Shown: piece by piece, positions 35,294 through 44,145 of the stretch
Layout: each line of letters opens with the position of its first letter
Numbering within the stretch: the first letter of the stretch is position 1
Source: VXNE01 sp963665455
GTDB lineage: Bacteria > Pseudomonadota > Gammaproteobacteria > Pseudomonadales > Azotimanducaceae
Direction: 5' to 3'
Length of the DNA stretch: 64,000 bases
Assembly: GCA_963665455.1 (NCBI GenBank)
Contig: OY762279.1
Span: 3,410,001 to 3,474,000, forward strand
Translations under genes and position numbers: made by a program
The notes under the pieces: generated by a model
The model's input: the letters and a program-made list of their open reading frames with translations, nothing else
What the model was told of the DNA's origin: nothing
The model's database searches: none

Positions 35294-36463
35294 ATGTCGG
35301 AGGGCGGGATGAGTGATTGCGGGGGGTCGTACGGGGCGTACGTCGGGTTGGACGTGCACAAGGACACGATCGCGGTGGCGGTGGCGCCGGCGGGGCGCGG
35401 GGCGCCGGAGGATCTCGGTGAGATCGCGAACCGACCGGCGGCGGTCGCCAGGCTGGCGCGGGAGTTGTGCGCGGCGCACGGCGGCGGGATGCCGTTGTTC
35501 AGCTACGAGGCGGGGCCCTGTGGGTATGGGTTGTACCGCCAGTTGCGGGAGCTGGGCTTCGACTGCGAGGTGGTGGCGCCGTCGCGCATCCCCAGGGCGC
35601 CGGCGGAGCGGGTGAAGACGGACCGTCGCGACGCGCGCAAGCTGGCGCGGCTGTCGCGCGGCGGCGAGTTGACGGCGGTGTGGGTTCCGGACGAGGACCA
35701 CGAGGCGATGCGGGACCTGGTGCGGGCGCGGTCGGACCTGAAGGACGCGGAGCGCAGGGCGCGCCAGCGCCTCGGCGCGTTCCTGCTGCGCCACGACCGC
35801 CGCTGGTCGGCCGGGCGCTGGAGCAGGGCGCACTGGGCGTGGCTGGACGGCCAGCGCTTCGAGCGGGACTGGCAGGAGTGGGCGTACCGGGAGTACCTGG
35901 AGGCGGCGCGGACCGCGGGCGAGCGGGTCGCGGCGCTGACGGGCCAGCTGGAGCGGGCGTTGTCCGATTGGTCGCTGGCGCCGGTGGTGCGCGCGTTGGT
36001 GGCGTTGCGCGGCGTGGACCGGATCACGGCGGCGACGCTGCTGGCGGAGCTGGGCGACATCGGCCGCTTCGACTCGCCGCGCCAGTTGATGGCGTTCCTG
36101 GGGTTGGTGCCGAGCGAGCACAGCTCGGGCGGGCGGCGCCGCCGCGGCGCGATCACGCGCACCGGCAACGGGGCGGCGCGGCGCGCGCTGGTGGAGTCGG
36201 CCTGGAGCTACCGGTTCCCGGCGCGGCGCACGGCGCACCTGGAACGCAAGGCGGCCGGCGCGTCCGAAGAGGCCAGGGCCATCGCGTGGCGCGCCCAGCG
36301 GCGCCTGTGCGGTCGCTACCGGCACCTGCTCGCGTCCGGCAAGAACACCAAGCAGACGACCGTGGCCGTGGCGCGCGAGCTGGCCGGCTTCGTGTGGGAC
36401 ATCGTCCGCGTCGAGGTGGCGCGGATGGCGGAGGCCGGCGCCGGGACGTCGGCGACGCGTTGA
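35294..36463 (+). CDS. IS110-family transposase (DEDD/serine recombinase type)
   Basis: A 389-aa transposase. The N-terminal RuvC-like DEDD domain starts YVGLDVHKDTIAVAVAPAG, with FSYEAGPCGYGLYRQL, then VKTDRRDARKLARL. The C-terminal Tnp_20 domain has ALRGVDRITAATLLAEL and FLGLVPSEHSSGGRRRRG with the catalytic Ser, then GNGAARRALVESAW. The frame is intact, so the protein may be active. The start is ATG 35294, with ATG 35309 as an alternative. IS110 enzymes are guided by an element-encoded bridge RNA; the long non-coding stretch here is downstream of the gene. Confidence 0.92.
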   Translation: MSEGGMSDCGGSYGAYVGLDVHKDTIAVAVAPAGRGAPEDLGEIANRPAAVARLARELCAAHGGGMPLFSYEAGPCGYGLYRQLRELGFDCEVVAPSRIPRAPAERVKTDRRDARKLARLSRGGELTAVWVPDEDHEAMRDLVRARSDLKDAERRARQRLGAFLLRHDRRWSAGRWSRAHWAWLDGQRFERDWQEWAYREYLEAARTAGERVAALTGQLERALSDWSLAPVVRALVALRGVDRITAATLLAELGDIGRFDSPRQLMAFLGLVPSEHSSGGRRRRGAITRTGNGAARRALVESAWSYRFPARRTAHLERKAAGASEEARAIAWRAQRRLCGRYRHLLASGKNTKQTTVAVARELAGFVWDIVRVEVARMAEAGAGTSATR

Positions 36464-36699
36464 CGCGCGGTTGAAGGAAGGGAGTTCGTTTCGAGTGTTG
36501 GATCGGGGCGGGGCCGGGCCGGTGTGGAGAACCCTCGGCCGGGCTACGACGGCGTCGGCGGATGGTTCGCAACGCGGACCCTCCGGCGCGACGACCCCCG
36601 CCACTAGAGAGAGGCCAGCTCCGCGACGCAGTGAGGTAGGGTCGGTAACCAATCCACGCATATCAGCATGATCCACCGTCGCAATCTGTCCGGCCCCGT

Positions 36700-36749
36700 C
36701 CCGACCCACCGCGCCCGCGCCGGACCCGACCCACCGCGCCCGCGCCGGA
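36700..36749. repeat. Two-copy 25-bp tandem repeat
   Basis: A 25-base unit beginning CCCGACCCACCGCGCC occurs twice head to tail (36700-36724 and 36725-36749) with no mismatch, and a third partial start CCCGGCACGG follows. It is non-coding and lies in IS-derived DNA. Confidence 0.75.
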
Positions 36750-36790
36750 CCCGGCACGGCTGGCGAACATCGCCGGCCGGGCCGGCGCCC

Positions 36791-36868
36791 GCGATTTCCA
36801 CCGCCCGCCCACCGCCGCTCCATCATTTGCGGGGACCGCGGCCGTGGACGGCCCGTGGAAATCGCTCC
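36791..36868. repeat. Segment shared with the IS right end at 54711-54791
   Basis: About 78 bases align with 54711-54791 at roughly 80-85% identity by eye, with shared blocks such as TTTGCGGGGA and ACGGCCCGTGGAAA. The second copy is inside the rve-type insertion sequence, downstream of its transposase. The copy here is therefore probably a remnant of a related element, or a module exchanged between elements. Confidence 0.6.
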
Positions 36869-37005
36869 GTGCCCCCGGTTGGCCGCGACACCCCGACGGG
36901 CGCCGGAAAAGGCGGGTCACGACCGTTCCGAACCGTCGCCTCGACGAACTCGGTGCGATCGGAGCACCCTGGAACGGAGTACCGATTGACAGGTCAAAAC
37001 ATATC

Positions 37006-37263
37006 AGCCCGCATTTCTCACCACGGGCCGTGATGATCGCCGAGGATTTTCGCCCCGTGCGCACGACGCTTGCGTCGCGCTCGCCGACCGAAAGCCTAGT
37101 GGGGCCTAAGTTTGAGGGAGCACGTGCGCGCACGGGGCGAAAAGACCGGCGAGGGCGCGGCCAGCGCTCTGCATCCGGCCACCGAGCTTGAGATCGACGA
37201 TGAACCCAAATGGACCAAGGACTTGCGATCCATGCACAAGCGACTTGGTGAGAAATGCGGGCT
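37006..37263. mobile_element. MITE-like element with nested inverted repeats
   Basis: AGCCCGCATTTCTCACCA (37006-37023) and its exact reverse complement (37246-37263) bound 258 bases. A second perfect pair is nested inside, TTTTCGCCCCGTGCG (37047-37061) against 37129-37143. No transposase frame fits between them, so this looks like a non-autonomous element or a collapsed IS. Its right arm contains the ATG used by the downstream TonB receptor gene. Confidence 0.6.
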
Positions 37264-39849
37264 AGACCAAGACGCGCGGCAACGGCCCTGGTCGTGGCCG
37301 CGGTGCTGCCCTGGAGCGTGCGGGCGGAGCCGGGCGTGGTGGAGGAAGTCGTGGTCACGGCGCCATCGACCGGGAGCCGCATCGACCGGCAGGGCGACTC
37401 GCCGTCCCCACTATCGCACTACGACCGCGAGACCCTCGACACGGCTGGCCTCAACGACCTTCGCGACCTCGTGGGCGTGCTGGCCATCAACGCCGGCGCG
37501 GAGAACAACTCGGACAACCTGACGCAGAACTTCACGGTGGGGACCGCCAACGTCAACCTGCGCGGGCTGGGCGTGGCGTCGACGCTGGTCCTCCTGAACG
37601 GCCGGCGGCAGGTGCTCTCGGCGGTCCAGACCGACGACGGTTCGAGTTTCGTCGACCTCGCGGCCCTGGTGCCGATGCTGGCGGTGGAAAGGGTCGAGAT
37701 CCTGAAGGACGGCGCCGCGGCCATCTATGGATCGGAGGCCGTGGCGGGGGTTGCCAACTTCATCACCCGGCAGGGCTTCGAGGGTGTCGAGGTCCAGGCG
37801 GAGTATCGCGGACGCACGGGGGACGGGTCCCAGGAGGACTTCTCCCTGGATGCCGTCGCCGGGGGGTCGGTGGGTGCCGAGGGCACGCTCCTGCTGGCCG
37901 CGAGCCATCTCGACCGCGCGAGCCTCCTCCTGGCCGAAGTGGACTGGCTGCGTCCCGCGACCAGCGGCTTTGGCAATCCCGGCAGCTTCCACGTGCCGTC
38001 TCTGGGGCGCACGGTGGCGGACCCGGGCTGCGCGGACTACGAAGGTCTGCGGCAGGCACTGCCGGGCGGGAGCGCGATCTGCCGCTTTGACTACGCGCCG
38101 CAGATCACGGTGACCCCGAACGAACGCCGCACCCAACTGTTCGGCCGGCTGGACTTTGGAGGTAGCGCTCGTGACGCTTGGGCTGAACTCGGCTATGCGC
38201 GCAACGACATCAGCCGCGACGTGTCCCCGAGCTTCCCGGTGCTCAACACGCCCGTGGTGCCGGCGTATCACCCCGCCAATCCGTACGGGGAGGAAGTGCG
38301 GTTCCAGGGTCGTCCCTACGGCTATGGCAATCCCCCCGAAATCAACTACTACGAGCACGACACGCTGCGGGTCGCGCTCGGGGTCGAGGGACGCTTCTCG
38401 GAGACGGTTTCGTGGGACGTGGCGCTGATCGGGGCGCGGAACGATGCGTTCCTGAACCCGCGCGACGTGGTCGCCGCCAACTTCCAGGCGGCGCTCAGAG
38501 GCTTTGGTGGAGACGGATGCAATGCCGGACCGGACGGCCCGCCGGAAGCGGCGGGTCGGGCGGGCTGCCTGTTCTTCAACCCGTGGAGTTCGGCCTTCGC
38601 CGCCGGACCGGACGATCCGCTCCACAACGCCCCCGAACTGCGTCGATTCATCATCGGCGATTATCTCGGGGACGGCGAGTCGCGGCTGACGACGTTCGAG
38701 GCGCACGTGACCGGCTTCCTGCCCGGCTATCGGGGCGGTTTCGCCGTCGGCATGCAGTACCGGGACCAGAGCCTCGACTATTCCTACGACCCGGTCACGC
38801 GCGGGGACGGGTTCGCCTTTCTGATCGGCAATCCCGACTTCTCCGCCGAGGACGACGTGTACGCGGCCTACGGGGAACTGTGGCTACCGGTGGGAGACCG
38901 GGTGGAGGTCACCGGCGCGGTGCGCTACGAGGACTACGGAGGCGGCGTGGGGGACACCCTCGACCCGAAGGTCACGGTTCTCTACCGGGCGAGGGAGGCC
39001 TGGACGCTGCGAGGCTCCTTCAGCACGTCGTTCCGGGCCCCGTCCCCGCTACAGACCCGGGGCGCGCAGACGAACTTCACCAATATCGTCGACCAGGACG
39101 GATCGCGCACCTTCGCCGGCCGGCGCACGCGAGGCGATCCGGGCCTGGAGCCGGAAGTCTCCCGGGCGTTCAACGTCGGCGTCACCTGGCGCCCGGGTGC
39201 GACGTGGTCGTTCAACGCGGACGCGTGGGACTACACCTTCCGCGACGTGCTCCGCAAGGACAACGCGCAGGCGATCGTCAACGCGAACCCGTACGATCCG
39301 CGCATCGAGCGCACGGCGGCCGGCACGATCGCCATCGTCAACGTGGCCTTCATCAACGCCGACCGGATCGAGACCGCCGGCCTGGACCTGTCGGCGCAGT
39401 GGCGGGTGGACACCGATCACGGCGAGGTGAGCGGCTGGGCCGAGGCGACCTGGCTCGCGCGCTACGACGTGACGAACGCGGGGGTCGAGGTCGACGGGCT
39501 CGGCCGGCTCAACCGCGCCAACGTCGGCGCGCCCAACCAGCGGCTGAAGGCCGCCGCCGGCGTCTCGTGGCTGCGTCGCGGCTGGCGCGCCACGGCGCTG
39601 GTTCGCCACGTCGGGGGCTACGAAGACGACGCGGATGGCGACATCGAGCGCTTCACGACGCTGGACGTGAACGTGCGCCGGACCTTCGACGGTCTTCGGT
39701 GGGGCGGGGGGGAGACCTGGGTCGCCCTCGGTGTCGCCAACCTGCTCGACGAGGACCCCCCGTACGTGAACATCGCCGGCAGCTACGATCCCCGATCGGC
39801 GGACCCGCGCGGGCGGCGGTTGCTCTTGTCGGTGGGTTGGCGGGGCTGA
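37255..39849 (+). CDS. TonB-dependent outer-membrane receptor
   Basis: An 864-aa receptor for energy-dependent uptake. The N-terminus MRARPRRAATALVVAAVLPWSVRA is a signal peptide. VVEEVVVTAP resembles a TonB box, and the plug domain runs from about 40 to 170 (NVNLRGLGVASTLVLLNGRR, VERVEILKDGAAAIYGSEAVAG). The rest is a 22-strand beta-barrel with PEVSRAFNVGVTWRPG and a C-terminal LLLSVGW followed by Arg-Gly. The substrate is unknown; the nearby esterases and glycosidases hint at a carbon source. The ATG lies in the right arm of an inverted-repeat element, so the native upstream region may have been replaced. Confidence 0.92.
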   Translation: MRARPRRAATALVVAAVLPWSVRAEPGVVEEVVVTAPSTGSRIDRQGDSPSPLSHYDRETLDTAGLNDLRDLVGVLAINAGAENNSDNLTQNFTVGTANVNLRGLGVASTLVLLNGRRQVLSAVQTDDGSSFVDLAALVPMLAVERVEILKDGAAAIYGSEAVAGVANFITRQGFEGVEVQAEYRGRTGDGSQEDFSLDAVAGGSVGAEGTLLLAASHLDRASLLLAEVDWLRPATSGFGNPGSFHVPSLGRTVADPGCADYEGLRQALPGGSAICRFDYAPQITVTPNERRTQLFGRLDFGGSARDAWAELGYARNDISRDVSPSFPVLNTPVVPAYHPANPYGEEVRFQGRPYGYGNPPEINYYEHDTLRVALGVEGRFSETVSWDVALIGARNDAFLNPRDVVAANFQAALRGFGGDGCNAGPDGPPEAAGRAGCLFFNPWSSAFAAGPDDPLHNAPELRRFIIGDYLGDGESRLTTFEAHVTGFLPGYRGGFAVGMQYRDQSLDYSYDPVTRGDGFAFLIGNPDFSAEDDVYAAYGELWLPVGDRVEVTGAVRYEDYGGGVGDTLDPKVTVLYRAREAWTLRGSFSTSFRAPSPLQTRGAQTNFTNIVDQDGSRTFAGRRTRGDPGLEPEVSRAFNVGVTWRPGATWSFNADAWDYTFRDVLRKDNAQAIVNANPYDPRIERTAAGTIAIVNVAFINADRIETAGLDLSAQWRVDTDHGEVSGWAEATWLARYDVTNAGVEVDGLGRLNRANVGAPNQRLKAAAGVSWLRRGWRATALVRHVGGYEDDADGDIERFTTLDVNVRRTFDGLRWGGGETWVALGVANLLDEDPPYVNIAGSYDPRSADPRGRRLLLSVGWRG

Positions 39850-39946
39850 CGGACCCCACGGCGGCTAGCCGGGGATGGTGGCGCCCCCATGGTCGCCCGC
39901 CCCGCCGCGCCCCCACACTTCAATGGCTGGAGGCTTGCGCCCCTCG

Positions 39947-41521
39947 CTACATACGCCCGATCGCCGGGTATCCCGCTGCCTCCCAGGCGCGCCGCTCGGG
40001 TCCGTTGAAGTCCTGGACGACCTCCCGCCGGGCGCCGAGCAGCATCGTGTTCCGGTCGGCGCCGTACTCCGGCCAGGATCCGACGCCGGGTCCGTTCGGA
40101 TCGCCCGTGCGCGCGAAGTTGAGCCATGCATCCTGGCAGAAGGCCGCCAGCGCGTCGGCGTCCGGGCCCGTGCCGTGGTGCGCCTGGGAGTTCGTCGCGT
40201 CGATGGTGCCGAAGACGAAGCCCGACTCGATGCCGTGGTAGGCACCGAACACACCGTCGCGCCAAGGGGACGGCCACGTGAACATGTAGTTGAAGACGCG
40301 CCCCGGGTGGGGCGTTTGCGCCTCCGCCAGCAGGAGCCCCTGCATCCAGAAGTTGCGGTCGCCCTCGAGGACCAGATACAGGTCGCCCGGGTCCACGGAC
40401 AGCCCCTTCGCGGTCCGTGCGTCCCGGTAGGCCGCTGCCAAGGCCGCCACCTCTTGGCCGAGGTCCCGGCCCTCGATCCGTCCGTACTCGGCGGCGGCCG
40501 CCGCCACCACGGTGGGGTGGTCCATCTGGTCGAGACCCTCGAAGGTCTCGCCGTAGGGCTTGTACTCGTCCAGGGTCGCGCCCACCAGGAGGTCGATCCC
40601 GGAGGCGACGCCGTCCCGGACCGCGTCGATGGGCGGACGCGGGATGATCTTGCCGTCGACGTTCGGTTCGAAGGGCGTGAAGCCGAGCTCCGGGTTGGCG
40701 GTGGCGGGGCTGGACATGCGCCCCTCGATCTCGACCAAGCGCTCCGTGGGCAACGCCCGGATGGCCGCCGGGTCGTCCGGCGAGACCCCGGCGCACTCCA
40801 GCACGAACGCGGCGATGCGGTCCGCGAGTTCCGCGGGCTGCACGGTTTGGCACGCGCCGCTCTGGAGGATGCCCCGGTGGAGGAGCCCGTTCGCCGCCGG
40901 TATGGCGAGCAGCATGCCGATGCTGATGGCGCCGGCGGACTGCCCGAACACGGTCACGTTACCGGGGTCGCCGCCGAATCGGGCGATGTTGTCCCGTACC
41001 CAGCGGAGGGCCGCGACCTGATCGAGGAGCCCCTCGTTGCCGGTCGCGGGAATCGCGCCGCCGGTGACGTTATCGAGTCGCAGGAAGCCGAAGTTGGCCA
41101 TGCGGTAGTTCAGGCTCACGACCACCACGTCACCACGGGCGGCGAGGAAGCGGGGATCGTTGAGCGGCATGGTGCCCGCCCCCATGACGAAGCCGCCGCC
41201 GTGGATCCACACCATCACCGGGCGGCGCGCGTCGTCCGTGCCGGGCGTGCAGACGTTGAGATAGAGGCAGTCCTCGCTCCGTTCCCCGTCGACTTGGTCG
41301 AGATCATTGCCGATGCCGATCACGATGGGATTCTGCGGGGAGACCGGCCCGAAGCTGGTCGCTTGACGGACCTCCCGCCACGGCGTGACCGGATGCGGCG
41401 GCAGCCAGCGCAACGCTCCCACCGGAGGAGCCGCGAAGGGAATTCCGCGGAAGAAGTGCAGGCCCTTTTCCTGTAGTCCAGCGACCGGACCGTGGGTGGT
41501 TTCGACCATGGGACGAGTCAT
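39947..41521 (-). CDS. Type B carboxylesterase/lipase
   Basis: A 524-aa cytoplasmic-looking carboxylesterase of the cholinesterase fold. It shows FRGIPFAAPPVGALRW at the N-terminus, EDCLYLNV, the oxyanion segment VMVWIHGGGF, and the nucleophile in VTVFGQSAGAISIG. No signal peptide is visible at Met 41521. The family hydrolyses a wide range of esters. It is transcribed on the opposite strand to the TonB receptor (convergent), with about 100 bases between ends; the next gene upstream on the same strand ends 28 bases away. Confidence 0.9.
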   Translation of the reverse strand: MTRPMVETTHGPVAGLQEKGLHFFRGIPFAAPPVGALRWLPPHPVTPWREVRQATSFGPVSPQNPIVIGIGNDLDQVDGERSEDCLYLNVCTPGTDDARRPVMVWIHGGGFVMGAGTMPLNDPRFLAARGDVVVVSLNYRMANFGFLRLDNVTGGAIPATGNEGLLDQVAALRWVRDNIARFGGDPGNVTVFGQSAGAISIGMLLAIPAANGLLHRGILQSGACQTVQPAELADRIAAFVLECAGVSPDDPAAIRALPTERLVEIEGRMSSPATANPELGFTPFEPNVDGKIIPRPPIDAVRDGVASGIDLLVGATLDEYKPYGETFEGLDQMDHPTVVAAAAAEYGRIEGRDLGQEVAALAAAYRDARTAKGLSVDPGDLYLVLEGDRNFWMQGLLLAEAQTPHPGRVFNYMFTWPSPWRDGVFGAYHGIESGFVFGTIDATNSQAHHGTGPDADALAAFCQDAWLNFARTGDPNGPGVGSWPEYGADRNTMLLGARREVVQDFNGPERRAWEAAGYPAIGRM

Positions 41522-41549
41522 TGGGAGGTTTCCCGCGATGACGCGTCCC

Positions 41550-42452
41550 TCAGGGCGTCGCGAACGCTTGCTCGGCCAGGTACCGCAGGGTGAAGTCGGC
41601 GCACAGGTTCGGTTCCTCCAGTTGCATCAGGTGTGTCGTCTCGGGCACGAAATCGTAGTCGATGCGCAGGATTTCCGACATCCCAACGCTCGGGAGGAAC
41701 GAGTTGGGCACGGTCGGGTCGGAGCCGATGACCTTGAGCGGGCAGGCGATCGCGCCGAAGTCGACCTTCCGCGCGAAGGGGTACAGCGCGTCCCAGAGCC
41801 GGGCTTCGTGGTCTGGCGGGCAACAGAGTTCGTAGCCGTGCCCGTCCCCGGCCGGCCGCAGCGTGCTGCGCGCGAAAAGTCCGAGTCCCGCGGCGTCGAG
41901 GCGGGCAAACGCGGGTTTCTCCGCCAGGAGTTCGGCGTAGTCCGATGGCTGGGCGAACCGGTGTCTACGCCGGCGCGTGGCGGTCGCCATGCCCGCGCCG
42001 AGCCGCTCGAGTTCCGCGATGGGCCGTCCCGGCAACAGAATGGGTGGATCGAACAGCACGAGGGCGGCGTACTCATCGCCGGTGCCCGCGTGCAGGGCGG
42101 CCATCGCCGTCAGCGAATGGAAGACGCCGGCCTTGGGCCGGGCCCCGAAGCGCCGGTCGATCTCGCGGCAGACGCGGGCGAGGTCCGCCGCCACGGCCGG
42201 GATGGTGTGCGCATCGGGGTCGCCGACGGGATTCCAGCCGTGGTTCCTGACATCGTGGACGAACACGTCGAAGCGGTCCGTGAACCTGGACCAAAAGGGC
42301 CAGTACGCGTCGGCGGCAAAACCATTGCCGTGGCCCAGCACCAGGCGCGGGCCGTCCGGGTTGCCGTGGCGTCGAAGCGTGATGGGATAGCCGTCCACGG
42401 CGCGCACTTCGTGCACTTCAAGGGGCTCCGGAACGCGCAGGATCGAGCTCAT
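41550..42452 (-). CDS. Alpha/beta hydrolase
   Basis: A 300-aa hydrolase starting MSSILRVPEPLEVHEV. The pattern is LVLGHGNGFAADAYWPFW (oxyanion HGNG), FVHDVRNHGWNP, a nucleophile region in GVFHSLTAMAALH with Ser in HSLTAM (a G-x-S-x-G variant), and ETTHLMQLEEP with the catalytic His near the C-terminus. The atypical elbow makes the catalytic Ser less certain. It probably shares a transcript with the carboxylesterase. It is divergent from the PLP decarboxylase across a 150-base gap. Confidence 0.8.
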   Translation of the reverse strand: MSSILRVPEPLEVHEVRAVDGYPITLRRHGNPDGPRLVLGHGNGFAADAYWPFWSRFTDRFDVFVHDVRNHGWNPVGDPDAHTIPAVAADLARVCREIDRRFGARPKAGVFHSLTAMAALHAGTGDEYAALVLFDPPILLPGRPIAELERLGAGMATATRRRRHRFAQPSDYAELLAEKPAFARLDAAGLGLFARSTLRPAGDGHGYELCCPPDHEARLWDALYPFARKVDFGAIACPLKVIGSDPTVPNSFLPSVGMSEILRIDYDFVPETTHLMQLEEPNLCADFTLRYLAEQAFATP

Positions 42453-42602
42453 CGCGACATGGCGGGACAGTTGCGTCGGGGCTGCGAGACCCCGCGCGGA
42501 TGGATGTGCTCGATCCGGCGATGCCGATGGAACATGAGCAACTGCGTCTGGGGAGTGAATTTCCAATACCATATTAGTCGAGTTCACGACACATGGAGCG
42601 AC

Positions 42603-44051
42603 ATGTCGCGCGAGGAGACGGACAACGGTCTGAGCATGGACCGGCAAGCCATGCTCGAGCTGGGCGGCAAGGCCATGGAACTGCTCGTGGATCGGATCGA
42701 TGCGGTCGGCGACGGTCGCGCCTGGGACGGCGAGTTTCGCCAGGTGCTGGAAGAACGGTTGCTGGAAGCACCGCCGGAACAGGGCCGGCCGGGGGCGGAC
42801 GTCGTGGAGCAGGTCGCGCGCGAAGTACTTCCGTACGCGGCGCGATTGGACCATCCACGCTTCTTCGGCTTCATTCCGTCGTCGCCGACCTGGCCGGGCA
42901 TCCTCGCGGACTTCCTGGCGGCGGGGTTCAACATCAACTCCTGCACGTGGCTGGTATCCAGCGGGACGAGCCAGATCGAACTGGTCGTGATCGACTGGAT
43001 CCGGCAGTGGATCGGCTACCCCGAGAGCGCGGGTGGGCTGCTCACGAGCGGCGGCTCCGGGGCGAGTGTGGAGGCGCTGGTGACGGCGCGGGAGGCTGCC
43101 GGCCACCCGGACCGCCCGGTGGTCTACATGAACGACCAGAGTCACAGCGCGCTCAAGCGCGCGGCGTTGATCGCCGGTGTCCGCCGCGAGTGCATTCGCC
43201 TCGTGCCGACCGACGCCGCGTTCCGCATCGACATGGAGGCGCTCGCGCGCATGGTGGCCGAGGATCGCGGGAACGGCCTGGCGCCGATGGCGGTCTGCGC
43301 CAATGCCGGCTCGGCGAGCTCCGGGGCCGTCGATCCGCTGGACGTGATGGCGGACTTCTGCAAGCGGGAGGACATCTGGCTGCATGTCGATGCGGCCTAC
43401 GGTGGATTCGCCGTGGTCACGGAACAGGGCCGCGAGCTGCTCCGAGACCTCGAGCGCGCGGACTCCATCGGCCTCGATGCACACAAGTGGCTCTTCCAGC
43501 CGTACGAGGCCGGCGCGCTGATGGTGCGGGACACGAAGCACCTCCTGAACGCGTTCGCCATCGGGCACGACGTACTGCAGGACACCGTGTGGGGCGCGAA
43601 CCACCCGAACTTCTCCGACCGCGGCCAGCAACTGAGCCGGGCCGCGCGCGCGCTGAAGATCTGGATGTCCATACAGACATTCGGCATGACCGCGTTCCGC
43701 CAGGCGGTCCAGCGCGGCCTCGACCTCGCGCGCCGCGCCGAGGACTACGTGGGCGAGAGTCCGTTCCTGGAGGTGCTGACCCCCGTTTCCCTCGGGATCC
43801 TGTGCTTCCGGGTCGCCTCCCCCGAAATGGCCCTTGACGAGGCAGCGCTGGAACGCGTCAACCGGGCAGTGCTCGCGCGGATGTTCTGGGACGACCTGGC
43901 GTTCCTGTCCTCGACGTCGCTCAAGGGCGTGTTCGCGCTGCGCATGTGCATCATCAACCACACGACGACGTGGGACGACGTGCGACGTACGCTGGACACG
44001 GTGGCGCGCTTCGGCGAAGAGGCGCTGCGGGAAGCCGCCGCGGAGTCCTGA
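42603..44051 (+). CDS. PLP-dependent group II decarboxylase (aromatic-L-amino-acid decarboxylase type)
   Basis: A 482-aa fold-type I enzyme. Family blocks are DHPRFFGFIPSSPTWPG, LLTSGGSGASVEALV, ANAGSASSGAVDPL, LHVDAAYGGFAVV and the PLP lysine in GLDAHKWLFQPYEAGAL. The group decarboxylates aromatic amino acids or glutamate/aspartate; Phe-Phe-Gly and Tyr-Gly-Gly near the substrate pocket fit the aromatic branch, but specificity is not proven. GGAG lies before ATG 42603. The PhyH-type oxygenase gene follows 94 bases downstream. Confidence 0.87.
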   Translation: MSREETDNGLSMDRQAMLELGGKAMELLVDRIDAVGDGRAWDGEFRQVLEERLLEAPPEQGRPGADVVEQVAREVLPYAARLDHPRFFGFIPSSPTWPGILADFLAAGFNINSCTWLVSSGTSQIELVVIDWIRQWIGYPESAGGLLTSGGSGASVEALVTAREAAGHPDRPVVYMNDQSHSALKRAALIAGVRRECIRLVPTDAAFRIDMEALARMVAEDRGNGLAPMAVCANAGSASSGAVDPLDVMADFCKREDIWLHVDAAYGGFAVVTEQGRELLRDLERADSIGLDAHKWLFQPYEAGALMVRDTKHLLNAFAIGHDVLQDTVWGANHPNFSDRGQQLSRAARALKIWMSIQTFGMTAFRQAVQRGLDLARRAEDYVGESPFLEVLTPVSLGILCFRVASPEMALDEAALERVNRAVLARMFWDDLAFLSSTSLKGVFALRMCIINHTTTWDDVRRTLDTVARFGEEALREAAAES

Positions 44052-44145
44052 CGCGGTCCGGCCGCACTTCCCCTCTTCCCCCCGCATTGCGCCCATCGAA
44101 CGGGGAACGCTACGATGGCCGGCGTCCACCGGCGGAGGAAGGTAC

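Larger units (their letters stand above)
35189..37002 (+). mobile_element. Candidate IS element around an IS110-family transposase, 13-bp inverted ends
   Basis: ATGTTTTGACCTG (35189-35201) and CAGGTCAAAACAT (36990-37002) are perfect inverted repeats 1.8 kb apart, and each is flanked outside by ATC. They enclose one IS110-family transposase plus over 500 bases of non-coding DNA. IS110 elements normally lack terminal inverted repeats, so the ends may belong to another, decayed element into which the IS110 moved. The boundaries are tentative. Confidence 0.45.
36464..37254. other. Non-coding mobile-DNA debris between transposase and TonB receptor
   Basis: No gene is supported in these 791 bases. 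The stretch holds, in order, a 2 x 25-bp tandem repeat, a segment shared with the right end of the IS at 53333-54944, the right copy of a 13-bp inverted repeat, and most of a 258-bp inverted-repeat element, described separately. Several open frames here are products of the high GC content. Confidence 0.6.

Noticed and set aside
36700..36749. CRISPR-like repeat
   Set aside because: Only two directly adjacent copies with no spacer, inside IS debris; no cas genes in the window.
35180..36826. Large minus-strand frame opposite the first IS110 transposase
   Set aside because: No recognisable domain; strongly biased Arg/Pro/Ala composition; the plus-strand frame has the DEDD and Tnp_20 motifs.
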